DNA of 64,000 nucleotides. Origin: Sphingomonas sp. Lineage in GTDB: Bacteria > Pseudomonadota > Alphaproteobacteria > Sphingomonadales > Sphingomonadaceae. The translations under genes were made by a program, and so were the position numbers. The notes under the pieces were generated by a model. That model made no database searches, had not been told where the DNA came from, and was given only the letters and a program-made list of their open reading frames with translations. The stretch's first letter is position 1. Each line of letters opens with the position of its first letter. Shown piece after piece: positions 17,960-27,315 of this stretch. The stretch lies in assembly GCF_017745215.1 (NCBI RefSeq), contig NZ_JAGHZV010000017.1:1-64000 (forward strand). Reading direction: 5' to 3'.

Positions 17960-19168
17960 ATGGCTGCCCAGCCCGCGTTTCGTGCCCAAGTCCCTAACGC
18001 CCAGCCCCCGCTGGCGGCGGACGAGGTCGAGCTGTCGATCGTCATGCCTTGCCTCAACGAGGCGGAGACGATCGCCGCCTGCATCATCAAGGCAAACGCC
18101 TTCCTCGAATCGCACGGCCTCAGCGGCGAAGTGGTGATCGCCGACAACGGCTCGACCGACGGTTCGCAGCACATCGCCGAATCGCTCGGCGCGCGCGTCG
18201 TGCCGGTGCCGGACCGCGGCTATGGCGCGGCGCTGATCGGCGGGATCGCCGCGGCGCGCGGCCGCTACATCGCGATGGGCGACGCCGACGACAGCTACGA
18301 CTTCGGCTCGCTGATGCCCTTCGTCGAGGAACTGCGCGAAGGCGCCGAGCTCGTCATGGGCAATCGCTTCCAGGGCGGGATCGCCCCCGGCGCGATGCCG
18401 CCGCTCCACAAATATCTCGGCAATCCGGTGCTGAGCCTGCTCGGCCGCGTCTTCTTCGACGTGGGCATCGGCGACTTCCACTGCGGCCTGCGCGCCTTCC
18501 GCCGCGACGCGATCCGGCGGCTCGGCCTCGCCGCGCCGGGCATGGAATTCGCGAGCGAGATGGTGGTCAAGGCCGCGATCGAGAAGCTCGACATCCGCGA
18601 GGTTCCCACCACGCTCCAGCCCGACGGCCGCAGCCGCCCGCCGCACCTGCGCACCTGGCGCGACGGCTGGCGACACCTGCGCTTCCTGCTCACCTATGCG
18701 CCCAAGTGGCTGTTCCTCTACCCCGGCCTCGCGCTCGCGCTGATCGGCATGGGGGTGATGATCGGCCTCGCGCCGGGCGACGCGCGCATCGGAGGAGTCG
18801 AGCTCGGCGTCCACACGATGATCTTCGCGGCGATGGCAGTGCTGATGGGCTCGCAGCTCGTCGGCCTCGCGGTGATGGCGCGGCGCTACGGCGTGATCGC
18901 GGGCATGTGGCCCGAGACCGGCGTGATGCGCGCGGTGCGCAACTGGTTCACGGTCGAACGCGCCTGCCTCGCCGGCGGGGCGATGCTCGCGCTGGGGCTC
19001 GGCGGCGGGATCACCGCGACCTCGATCTGGGCGTCGAGCGGCTTCGGCGCGCTCGATCCGACCGCGCTGATGCGGCTGACCATCCCCTCGGTAGTGCTCG
19101 CCTGCGTCGGGCTGCAGACGGCGGTGACCGCTTTCTTTATCGGGCTGCTCGACCAGCCTCGGCGCTAG
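17960..19168 (+). CDS. Glycosyltransferase family 2 (polyprenol-phosphate sugar synthase-like) with C-terminal membrane helices
   Basis: 402 residues. Residues 28-250 are a GT-A domain: LSIVMPCLNEAETI, VIADNGSTDGS, AAARGRYIAMGDADDSYDF (DxD metal site), NRFQGGIAPGAMP, and DFHCGLRAFRRDAIRRLGL as the acceptor motif. Four hydrophobic helices occupy about 250-400. The pattern matches dolichyl/undecaprenyl-phosphate hexose synthases. ATG at 17960 has AGGAG six bases before it. Such an enzyme would supply polyprenyl-linked sugar to a GT-C transferase, and one is encoded divergently next door, so the two may work together. The sugar is not known. Confidence 0.88.
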   Translation: MAAQPAFRAQVPNAQPPLAADEVELSIVMPCLNEAETIAACIIKANAFLESHGLSGEVVIADNGSTDGSQHIAESLGARVVPVPDRGYGAALIGGIAAARGRYIAMGDADDSYDFGSLMPFVEELREGAELVMGNRFQGGIAPGAMPPLHKYLGNPVLSLLGRVFFDVGIGDFHCGLRAFRRDAIRRLGLAAPGMEFASEMVVKAAIEKLDIREVPTTLQPDGRSRPPHLRTWRDGWRHLRFLLTYAPKWLFLYPGLALALIGMGVMIGLAPGDARIGGVELGVHTMIFAAMAVLMGSQLVGLAVMARRYGVIAGMWPETGVMRAVRNWFTVERACLAGGAMLALGLGGGITATSIWASSGFGALDPTALMRLTIPSVVLACVGLQTAVTAFFIGLLDQPRR

Positions 19169-19217
19169 GCCGGATCGACGTTCAGAACCGCGGGTTGGTC
19201 CTCCCCGGCAAGCCCAT

Positions 19218-19324
19218 CGTCACCCCGGCCTTGTGCCGGGGTCCACGGGAAGTCGATGGCTGGAATAGAAGCTTGCGTTCAGCAAGTGCGCCTAAGTGGG
19301 CCCCGGCACAAGGCCGGGGTGACG
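19218..19324. repeat. Inverted repeat, family B
   Basis: Arms GTCACCCCGGCCTTGTGCC and its inverse bound a 107-base unit, with about 60 bases between arms. It has the same outer GTCA-CCCCGG / CCGGGG-TGAC logic as family A but a different core. It fills much of the 278-base gap after the GT2 gene. Confidence 0.85.
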
Positions 19325-19402
19325 GATAGCTTGCTGGTGCCGACGCCAAAACCCTGAGTGCCGATACCGTCCAGGGCTGGACTCCGGCATTGCATGGTAT
19401 TA

Positions 19403-19427
19403 TGTATGGCTCATTGTATTGCCATAC
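19403..19427. promoter_or_regulatory. Candidate MocR-type operator upstream of DUF983-mocR
   Basis: The stretch carries a direct repeat TGTAT-N7-TGTAT (19403-19419) and, overlapping it, an inverted repeat GTATGG-N12-CCATAC (19404-19427). It ends 19 bases before the DUF983 start. MocR/GntR regulators often bind direct repeats of this spacing in their own promoters. A closely similar sequence sits inside the mocR gene at 20203-20222. Confidence 0.45.
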
Positions 19428-19446
19428 GTAAGCGAGTGACGATGCC

Positions 19447-19878
19447 ATGGACGTTCAGCAGGACAAGTTCGCCTGGATCATGAAGGCCGGGTGGCACGGG
19501 CTCTGCCCGCGCTGCGGCAAGGGGCATATGTTCCGCGGCTGGCTCAGGATCGCCGAGCGCTGCGAGGTCTGCGGGCTCGACTATCGCTTCGCCGCGCCCG
19601 ACGACGGCCCCGCCTTCTTCTCGATGAGCATCGCGGCCTTTCCGCTCACCTTCGTGATCCTGTGGATCCAGGTCGCGTTCAATCCGCCGCTCTGGGTGCA
19701 TTTCGTCACGTCGCTTCCCTTGATGGCGATCGGCTGCGCGCTGCCGCTGCGACCGATCAAGGGTTGGCTGGTCGCCTCGCAATATGTCAACAAGGCGCAG
19801 GAATCGGGGACCGGAGCGCTCTGGGCGAAGCTGGATGGCGGATTCGAACGACAGGACGGCACCGGCACCGATGGCTGA
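19447..19878 (+). CDS. DUF983 membrane protein
   Basis: 143 residues. The N-terminus has a zinc-ribbon-like set of cysteines, LCPRCGKGHMF and CEVCGLDYRF, followed by two membrane helices (about 57-75 and 80-97) and a hydrophilic tail. This is the DUF983 family, common in alphaproteobacteria; its function is not established, though it often lies near cytochrome oxidase genes, which is not the case here. ATG at 19447 is the only good start. The gene overlaps the MocR regulator by eight bases, so both should be on one transcript and may be controlled through the operator-like site just upstream. Confidence 0.85.
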   Translation: MDVQQDKFAWIMKAGWHGLCPRCGKGHMFRGWLRIAERCEVCGLDYRFAAPDDGPAFFSMSIAAFPLTFVILWIQVAFNPPLWVHFVTSLPLMAIGCALPLRPIKGWLVASQYVNKAQESGTGALWAKLDGGFERQDGTGTDG

Positions 19879-21238
19879 GGCGTGGGTGCCCGATCTCGCG
19901 ACGGCGGTCGGCGCCAAATACCAGGCGATCGCCGATGCGCTGAGCGGCGCGATCACACGGAGCGAGCTGCGCACCGGCGACCGGCTGCCGCCGCAGCGCG
20001 AGCTGGCGGCGCGGCTGGGCGTCGACCTCACCACCGTCACCAAGGCCTATGACCTCGTCCGCCGCCGCGGGCTGATCGAGGCCCGCGGCCGCGCCGGCAG
20101 CTTCGTCGCCGAGCCCGGCGGCGCGCCGGCGGAGGTGACGGACGCATCGCTGGTCGACACCGGCATGAACATGCCGCCCGAGATATCCGGCGGGCTGCTT
20201 GCCCATACAATGAGCCGTACAATCACCGCGCTGCTCGGCGTGGGCACCGCGCGGCTGCAATACCAGCCCTCGGGCGGCGCGCCGCAGGACCGTGCCGCCG
20301 GCGCGCGGCTGCTGCGCGGGGTCGGGCTCGAGAGCAGCGAGGAGCAGGTCGTCGTGACCGCCGGGGGCCAGAACGCGCTCCATGCGATCCTCGGGCCGGG
20401 ACTCGAGCCCGGCGCGGTGGTGGCGTGCGGACGCTTCGTCTATCCCGGCTTCAGGGCGCTCGCCGCGCGGCTTGGTCTCCGGCTGCTCGCGCTTCCCGAG
20501 ATGCGCGCCGAAGCGCTGGCCGAGGCGTGCCGCAGCGCGCGGGTGAAGGCGCTCTACGTCGTCCCGACCAACGACAATCCGACCGCCGAGACGCTCCCGA
20601 CCGAGGAACGCGCGGCGATCGCCGCGGTGGCCGAGCGCGAGGGCCTCACCATCGTCGAGGACGATGCCTATGGCCTGCTCGCGGGCGGATCGATCCCGCC
20701 GATCGCGGCGTTCGCGCCCGAGCGGAGCTGGCATATCGCGAGCCTCTCCAAGCTGCTCTCGCCGGGGCTGCGCGTCGCCTATGTCCGTGCGCCGAGCGTC
20801 GGCGGTGCGCTCCGACTGGCCGCCGACGTCCATGAGACGGCGATCATGGCGCCACCGCTCAACGTCGCGATGGCGACGGCGTGGCTCGCGGACGGCAGCT
20901 TCGACCGGCTGGTGGCGGCGATGCGCCGCGAAGTCGCCGAGCGCCAGGCGCTGGCCGAAGCAGCGCTCGGCGGCGTCGACTATCGGCGCCATCCGCGCGG
21001 CTATCACCTCTGGCTGCCGCTGCCGCCGGGGCTCGCCGCCGCCGAGCTCGTCCATGCGATGCAGCCCGAGGGACTGTCGCTGACCGCCGCGGATCGATTC
21101 GCGGTGACGCCGGGCGCGGAGCAGGCCGTGCGCGTCTCGCTCGGCGGCCCGATCGCGCGCGAGCGGCTCGGGCGCGCGCTCCGCGTGCTCCACGGCTATC
21201 TCACGGCGCCCGCGGCACGCGCCGCGCCGATCGTCTGA
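19871..21238 (+). CDS. MocR-family (GntR-HTH / aminotransferase fusion) regulator
   Basis: 455 residues. Residues 12-80 are a GntR winged helix (LRTGDRLPPQRELAARLGVDLTTVTKAYDLVRRRGLIEARGRAGSFV). From about 115 on is an aminotransferase class I fold with the NDNPTA motif, VEDDAYG, and the PLP lysine in SLSKLLSPGLR (Lys about 294). Such proteins sense PLP or an amino-acid adduct and control a few nearby genes, for example pdxR, gabR, tauR or ehuR types. The start is ATG at 19871, inside the end of the DUF983 gene. The obvious targets are DUF983 and itself. The effector cannot be predicted. Confidence 0.9.
   Translation: MAEAWVPDLATAVGAKYQAIADALSGAITRSELRTGDRLPPQRELAARLGVDLTTVTKAYDLVRRRGLIEARGRAGSFVAEPGGAPAEVTDASLVDTGMNMPPEISGGLLAHTMSRTITALLGVGTARLQYQPSGGAPQDRAAGARLLRGVGLESSEEQVVVTAGGQNALHAILGPGLEPGAVVACGRFVYPGFRALAARLGLRLLALPEMRAEALAEACRSARVKALYVVPTNDNPTAETLPTEERAAIAAVAEREGLTIVEDDAYGLLAGGSIPPIAAFAPERSWHIASLSKLLSPGLRVAYVRAPSVGGALRLAADVHETAIMAPPLNVAMATAWLADGSFDRLVAAMRREVAERQALAEAALGGVDYRRHPRGYHLWLPLPPGLAAAELVHAMQPEGLSLTAADRFAVTPGAEQAVRVSLGGPIARERLGRALRVLHGYLTAPAARAAPIV
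20203..20222 (-). promoter_or_regulatory. Operator-like sequence inside mocR
   Basis: On the minus strand, GTACGGCTCATTGTATGG matches the upstream candidate operator (GTATGGCTCATTGTATTG) at 16 of 18 positions. It lies about 800 bases downstream within the coding sequence. It could be a second site for looping or chance; see the finding. Confidence 0.3.
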
Positions 21239-21703
21239 TCAGCGGCGCAGACGGACCAGCGCGCTGTCCAGCGCCTGGAGGAAACGCGAGCGATCGGCCT
21301 TGGCGAAGGGCGGCGGGCCGCCGAGCTGGTCGCCGGCCGCGCGCAGATCGGCCATGATCGCGCGCGTCGCGATCGCGCCGCCGATCGAGCTGGTGGTGAA
21401 GGGCTTGCCCGTCGGCGCGAGCACCGTCGCCCCCGCCTTCAAACAGCGGTCGGCGAGCAATATGTCCGCCGTCACCACCACCGCCTGCGCATCGGCCGCC
21501 TCGGCGATCCAGTCGTCCGCCGCGTCGAATCCGTCGCTCACCACCACGCGATCGATCAGCGGATGCGCCGGCACGCGCAGGTGGCTGTTGCTCACCAGCG
21601 TGACCGGCACTTCGAGCCGCCAGGCGACCTTGTAGATCTCGTCCTTCACCGGGCAGGCATCGGCGTCGACGAGGATGCGGACACCGGTCACGTTGGCGCT
21701 CAC
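21239..21703 (-). CDS. yaiI: UPF0178 / DUF188 family protein (YaiI-YqxD)
   Basis: 154 residues. The opening ILVDADACPVKDEIYKVA, then VVTADILLADRCLKAGATVLAPTGK and GGPPPF near the end identify the YaiI/YqxD family, which has a PIN-like fold with conserved aspartates (about 13, 15 and 80) and may act on RNA; no activity is established. The start is GTG at 21703, overlapping the stop of the helicase gene (GTGA), so it is translated from the same transcript. Its stop abuts that of mocR on the other strand with no base between. Coupling to an RNA helicase favours a role in RNA processing, but that is inference. Confidence 0.9.
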   Translation of the reverse strand: MSANVTGVRILVDADACPVKDEIYKVAWRLEVPVTLVSNSHLRVPAHPLIDRVVVSDGFDAADDWIAEAADAQAVVVTADILLADRCLKAGATVLAPTGKPFTTSSIGGAIATRAIMADLRAAGDQLGGPPPFAKADRSRFLQALDSALVRLRR

Positions 21704-23394
21704 GGGGTGCGCGGACCCTTGCGGTGCGGCTTGGCCTTATGGTGCGCCGGGCGCGGCGGCCGGTTGGGACCGTTGCGCTGCGGCCGCGCACCTTCGACCG
21801 GGCCCTGCGACAGCTCGATGCGAACGTCGTCCTCGCCTTCGCCGGTGCGCGCCACCGCCGCCTGGAACTTCGCGGCGATCGCGCGCGGGATCTGGAAGGC
21901 GGTCTCGTTGGGACCGATCCGGATCGCGCCGACTTCGTTCTTGGTGATGTGCCCGCGGCGGCAGAGCAGCGGCAGGATCCAGCGCGGATCGGCGTTCTGC
22001 CGCCGGCCGACATCCATGCGGAACCACACGACGTCGTCGAACCCCGGCCGGTGGCGCTCCTGCTGCGCGGCGCGACGCGCCTCGGGCGTACCTTCGATCA
22101 GCTCCTCGGGCTCGGGCATCGCGGCGCGGTGCGCGCGGACCAGAGCGGCGGCGATTTCCGCCGGGGTCTTCTCGGCGAGCAGCCGCTCGGCGAGCGCCTG
22201 GTCCTCCTCGTCGACCTCGACCGGCGCGAGCAGCGCGGTCAGCAGCCGCTCGCGATCGGCGGCGCGGATGTCCTCGGGGGTCGGCGCATCGACCCATTCG
22301 GCGTTGATCCGTGCCCCGCGCAGCATCATCTCGACCCGCCTACGGCGCGGATAGGGCACGATCAGCACCGCCGTCCCCTTCTTGCCCGCGCGGCCGGTGC
22401 GGCCCGAGCGGTGCTGGAGCGTCTCGGCGTCGCGCGGCAGCTCGACATGGATGACGAGGCTGAGCGACGGCAAGTCGATCCCGCGCGCCGCCACGTCGGT
22501 CGCGACGCAGACTCTGGCGCGCCGGTCGCGCAGCGCCTGGAGCGCGGCGTTGCGCTCGTTCTGGCTGTGCTCGCCCGACAGCGCCACCGCCGCGAAGCCG
22601 CGCTCCAGCAGGCCGGCGTGGAGATGCCGGACATTGTCGCGCGTCGCGCAGAACAGCATCGCGGTCTCGGCCTCGTGGAGGCGGAGCAGGTTGATCACCG
22701 CATGCTCGATGTCCGAGGGGCTGACGGTCACCGCCTGATAGGCGATGTCGCCGTGTCCGCGATCCTCGCCGACGGTCGAGATGCGCAGCGCGTCCTGCTG
22801 GTAGCGCCGCGCCAGCGCGACGATCGGCTTGGGCATCGTCGCCGAGAAGAGCAGCGTGCGGCGCTCGGAAGGCGTCGCGTCGAGGATCTCCTCGAGGTCC
22901 TCGCGGAAGCCCATGTCGAGCATCTCGTCCGCCTCGTCGAGCACCGCGACGCGCAGCGCGGTGAGGTCGAGCGCGCCGCGCTCGAGATGGTCGCGCAGCC
23001 GCCCCGGCGTGCCGACGACGATGTGCGCGCCATGGCTGAGCGCGCGGCGCTCCTTCGAGGCGTCCATCCCGCCGACGCAGGTCGCGATCCGCGCCCGCGC
23101 CTCGCCGTAGAGCCAGGTCAGCTCGCGGCTGACCTGCAGCGCGAGCTCGCGCGTCGGCGCGATGATCAGCGCGAGCGGCGTGCGCGGCGGCGGCAGCGCT
23201 CCGTCGTCGAGCAGTTGCGCGGCCATGGCGAGGCCGAAGGCGACGGTCTTGCCCGATCCGGTCTGGGCGGAGACGATGAGGTCGCGCCCCTCCGCCTCGG
23301 GCTCGAGGACGGCGGCCTGGACCGGAGTGAGCGCGGCATAGCCACGCGCGGCGAGCGCTTCCGACAGAAGCGGGGGTAGGGTTTCTAGGGGCAT
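21700..23394 (-). CDS. DEAD-box ATP-dependent RNA helicase with DbpA-type RNA-binding domain
   Basis: 564 residues. All helicase motifs are present: AQTGSGKT (43-50), PTRELAL (80-86), TPGRL (129-133), DEAD (153-156), SAT near 187, ATDVAARGIDLP and HRSGRTGRAG in domain 2. The C-terminal part (about 455-540) matches the DbpA/CsdA RNA-recognition domain, with GHITKNEVGAIRIGPNETAFQIP, and a basic Arg/Pro/Lys tail follows. Likely roles are ribosome assembly or cold-adapted RNA remodelling. ATG at 23394 is right before PLETLPPLL and the upstream frame lacks similarity. The next gene, yaiI, overlaps its stop. Confidence 0.94.
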   Translation of the reverse strand: MPLETLPPLLSEALAARGYAALTPVQAAVLEPEAEGRDLIVSAQTGSGKTVAFGLAMAAQLLDDGALPPPRTPLALIIAPTRELALQVSRELTWLYGEARARIATCVGGMDASKERRALSHGAHIVVGTPGRLRDHLERGALDLTALRVAVLDEADEMLDMGFREDLEEILDATPSERRTLLFSATMPKPIVALARRYQQDALRISTVGEDRGHGDIAYQAVTVSPSDIEHAVINLLRLHEAETAMLFCATRDNVRHLHAGLLERGFAAVALSGEHSQNERNAALQALRDRRARVCVATDVAARGIDLPSLSLVIHVELPRDAETLQHRSGRTGRAGKKGTAVLIVPYPRRRRVEMMLRGARINAEWVDAPTPEDIRAADRERLLTALLAPVEVDEEDQALAERLLAEKTPAEIAAALVRAHRAAMPEPEELIEGTPEARRAAQQERHRPGFDDVVWFRMDVGRRQNADPRWILPLLCRRGHITKNEVGAIRIGPNETAFQIPRAIAAKFQAAVARTGEGEDDVRIELSQGPVEGARPQRNGPNRPPRPAHHKAKPHRKGPRTP

Positions 23395-23501
23395 GAACTC
23401 GGCAACATGGGGGTTCGCGGCACCGCTGCAAGGAGGCGCGACAAGGCGTGCGACTCCGGGCGCGGTGCGTTCGATCAGCTGCGCCCCTAGCCGCAAATGG
23501 G

Positions 23502-24119
23502 CTATTCGGCCACCAGAAATCCCGTCACGGTCAATCGGCCCGCCGCCGGATCGCTCGAAAGCGCGGCGTCGGGAGCGATCGCGCCGCTGTGGAGCAGCCA
23601 GCTCGGATAGAGCAAGGCGCGGTTGTAGCGCGCCTCGGCGTGGCCGATCTGCTCGAACAGCGGCGTGTCCCCGGCGATATACGCGGCCGGCGGCATCCCG
23701 CGCATGCGCAGCTCGGCCTCGAGCTGGTCGAAGAAGATCGGCGCGCGGCTCTCGTCGATCGTCTCGAAGCCGGTCGAGCGATGGCGGTAGAAGGCGGTGC
23801 CGTCGCCGCCCTCGGGCGAGAGATAATGGACCAGCGCGATCCGGTTCTCGGCGAACGCATCGACGTGCGGCAATCGCTGGCGCACGCCCAGCTCGGCGGG
23901 GGGCGTGGTGACGATCGAGAAGCTCGCGTCGATCACGCGCAGCTCGCCGGCCACGCCCATCGCGCGCACCGCCTCGGCGATCACCGGCAGCTGCGCCTCG
24001 AGATACGCTTCGGGCAGCGGCGCGCGGATGCCGGGATAATGGTTCGCGCCGGGCCCGAACCCGGCCGCCATCGCCGCCTCGCGCAGCCCGTCGGGATCGG
24101 CCGCGAAGCCGTCGAGCAC
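23502..24119 (-). CDS. DUF6445 family protein (2OG-Fe(II) oxygenase-like)
   Basis: 205 residues from the GTG at 24119. It reads as a DUF6445 protein, a group with the cupin-like jelly roll of 2-oxoglutarate/Fe(II) oxygenases; LPHVDAFAENRIALVHYLS supplies the HxD pair and LLHSG the distal histidine. Substrate unknown; in some genomes the family sits beside tryptophan halogenase clusters. The start is doubtful. Twelve in-frame codons upstream read LHRIGREAQPLVVLDGF, which looks like conserved protein, yet the only codons there are CTG at 24155 and ATA at 24167; the ATA overlaps the argG stop. A rare start codon or a short N-terminus are both possible. Confidence 0.75.
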   Translation of the reverse strand: MLDGFAADPDGLREAAMAAGFGPGANHYPGIRAPLPEAYLEAQLPVIAEAVRAMGVAGELRVIDASFSIVTTPPAELGVRQRLPHVDAFAENRIALVHYLSPEGGDGTAFYRHRSTGFETIDESRAPIFFDQLEAELRMRGMPPAAYIAGDTPLFEQIGHAEARYNRALLYPSWLLHSGAIAPDAALSSDPAAGRLTVTGFLVAE

Positions 24120-24163
24120 GACCAGCGGCTGCGCCTCGCGCCCGATCCGATGCAGCCCGGCGC

Positions 24164-25381
<1,218 letters not shown>

Positions 25382-25413
25382 GGACGACTCCAACGATGGG
25401 AAACGGGGGCGCT

Positions 25414-26736
25414 CTAGGAGCGGGGCGCGGGTTCCGCAAGCGAGCGCAGCAGTCCGGGGAACCACGCGCCCAGCGCCGCCGCGCGATAGACGTAGCTGAG
25501 CCCGAACGCCCAATAGAGGCCGGTATGCCCCCAGGGCCTGAGCGCGATGTCGGTCGCCACGTAGAGCGCGGTCGAGATCAGCGCGGCGTTGCGCAGCGCC
25601 TTGCCGCCGGTCGCGCCGATGAAGATGCCGTCGAGCATCCACGCCGGCGTCCCCACCACCGGCAGGATCGCGACGAGCGGCAGCAGCATCACGGCGCGGT
25701 CGCGCACCTCGGGGTTGGCGACGAGCCAGCCGATCGCCGGCGCGCCCGCCAGCCAGATCAGCAGGCAGGCAAGCACCGCGGTCGCCAGGCAGAACTCGCC
25801 GGTCAGCCGGATCGCGCGGAGGAAGTCGGCCCTCGAGCGCGCGCCGATCGCCTGGCCGACACGCGATTCGGCGGTGAAGGCGAAGCCGTCGAGCACGAAG
25901 GCGGCCAAGCCCACTGCCTGGAGCAGCACCTGGTTCGCTGCCAGCGCCACCGTCCCCAGCCGCGCGCCGGCGTTGGCGAGCCAGGCGAAGAGGAAGAGCA
26001 GCGCGATCGTGCGGACCATGATGTCGGCATTGACCGCGAAGAGTCGCCCGAGCGCCGCGCCGTCGAACAGCCTCGCACGGTCGCCGAGGCCATGGAGGTG
26101 CGGCGCGACGAGCGCGAGCCCGGTCGCCAGCGCGATCCACTCGGCCGCGGCGGTGCCCAGCCCCACGCCGCGCGCGCCCATGTCGAAATGCCAGACGAAC
26201 AGGATGTCGAGCGCCGCATTGGCGAGGTTCATCACGATCTGCAGCGCAAGCGCGCCGCGGCTCCGCCCGAGCCCGAGCAGCCAGCCGTTGATCGCGAACA
26301 CCGCGAGCCCCGCCGGCGCGCCGAAGAAGCGCGCCGCGACGAAGGTCCTCGCGGCCCTGTCGACATCGGGCCCGCCGGCGAGCAGCGCGAAGGCCGCCGG
26401 GATCAGCAGCAGTTGGAGCGCGAACAGGACCGCGCCGATCCCCGCCCCCACCATCAGCCCGCGCACGAGCAGCGCGTCCACTTCCGCCGAGTCGCCCGCG
26501 CCCTGGGCTTGCGCGGTCATCCCGGTCATCCCCATGCGGAGGAAGCCGAAGCTCCAGAAGATGAAGCTGACGATCGTCGCCCCCAGCGCCACCCCGGCGA
26601 GCGCCGCCGCGTCGCCGGTCCGCCCGATCACCGCGGTGTCGACCAGCCCGACGAGCGGCACCGTCGTCTGGCCGAGCATGATCGGCCAGGCCTGGGCGAA
26701 GATCGACCGGCGCGTGAGGGGGAGGGTGGCGGACAT
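25414..26736 (-). CDS. MATE-family efflux transporter (DinF-like)
   Basis: 440 residues with twelve hydrophobic helices in two homologous halves, the size and layout of MATE exporters. The first helices carry [27 protein letters not shown], a typical MATE opening, and TAQAQGAGD after helix 2. These proteins export cationic drugs or metabolites in exchange for sodium or protons; the DinF branch has a short loop as here. ATG at 26736 is preceded by GGAGGGTGGCGGAC. A REP-like element separates it from the divergent DUF1801 gene. The substrate is unknown. Confidence 0.9.
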   Translation of the reverse strand: MSATLPLTRRSIFAQAWPIMLGQTTVPLVGLVDTAVIGRTGDAAALAGVALGATIVSFIFWSFGFLRMGMTGMTAQAQGAGDSAEVDALLVRGLMVGAGIGAVLFALQLLLIPAAFALLAGGPDVDRAARTFVAARFFGAPAGLAVFAINGWLLGLGRSRGALALQIVMNLANAALDILFVWHFDMGARGVGLGTAAAEWIALATGLALVAPHLHGLGDRARLFDGAALGRLFAVNADIMVRTIALLFLFAWLANAGARLGTVALAANQVLLQAVGLAAFVLDGFAFTAESRVGQAIGARSRADFLRAIRLTGEFCLATAVLACLLIWLAGAPAIGWLVANPEVRDRAVMLLPLVAILPVVGTPAWMLDGIFIGATGGKALRNAALISTALYVATDIALRPWGHTGLYWAFGLSYVYRAAALGAWFPGLLRSLAEPAPRS

Positions 26737-26779
26737 TGGGGGGCGCTTACCGGTTCCACCATCACCACACCACCCACCC

Positions 26780-26861
26780 CGTCATCCCGGCGAAAGCCGG
26801 GACCCAGGGCCACAAGCGACGTCCTGCTTGGCCCTGGGTCCCGGCTTTCGCCGGGATGACG
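26780..26861. repeat. REP-like inverted repeat, family A, copy 3
   Basis: Arms as in copy 1; spacer CACAAGCGACGTCCTGCTTG. It occupies the gap between the divergently transcribed MATE and DUF1801 genes, where it leaves only 43 and 34 bases to the two start codons, so it must lie within the promoter regions. Confidence 0.9.
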
Positions 26862-26895
26862 ACAGTGTATGGTTGGAAGCGTCGGGAGACAGATC

Positions 26896-27315
26896 ATGGC
26901 CGAACTCAAGACCAAGCCCAGCGAGGTCAGCGTCGACGCCTTCCTCGACGCGATCGAGCACCCCGTCCGCCGCGAGGACGGCAAGGCGGTGCGCGCGCTG
27001 ATGGAGCGGCTCTCGGGCCGGCCCGCCGCGATGTGGGGGCCGACGATCATCGGCTTCGGCACCTACCGCTACAAATACGACAGCGGCCACGAAGGCGAGA
27101 TGTGCCGGATCGGCTTCTCGCCGCGCAAGGCCGAGCTCGTCTTCTATCTCGGCGGCATCGTCAGCCAGGGCCACCCGCTGCTCGCCCGCCTCGGCAAGCA
27201 CAGGACGAGCAAGGCCTGCCTCTACGTCAAGAAGCTCGCCGACATCGACACCGCGGTGCTCGAGGACCTCGTCCGCGACTCGCTCGCCTATATGGACGAG
27301 GCCTATCCCGCCTGA
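26896..27315 (+). CDS. DUF1801 (YdhG/YjbR-like) protein
   Basis: 139 residues. PSEVSVDAFLDAIEHPVRREDGKAV, MWGPTIIGFGTYRYKYDSG, RIGFSPRKAELVFYL and LGKHRTSKACLYVKKLADID match the DUF1801 family, a CyaY-like fold of unknown biochemical role that is often mobile between genomes. ATG at 26896 was chosen since an earlier codon at 26869 lies inside the spacer after the repeat. Its stop overlaps the stop of the convergent cyclopropane synthase gene by 13 bases. Confidence 0.85.
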   Translation: MAELKTKPSEVSVDAFLDAIEHPVRREDGKAVRALMERLSGRPAAMWGPTIIGFGTYRYKYDSGHEGEMCRIGFSPRKAELVFYLGGIVSQGHPLLARLGKHRTSKACLYVKKLADIDTAVLEDLVRDSLAYMDEAYPA

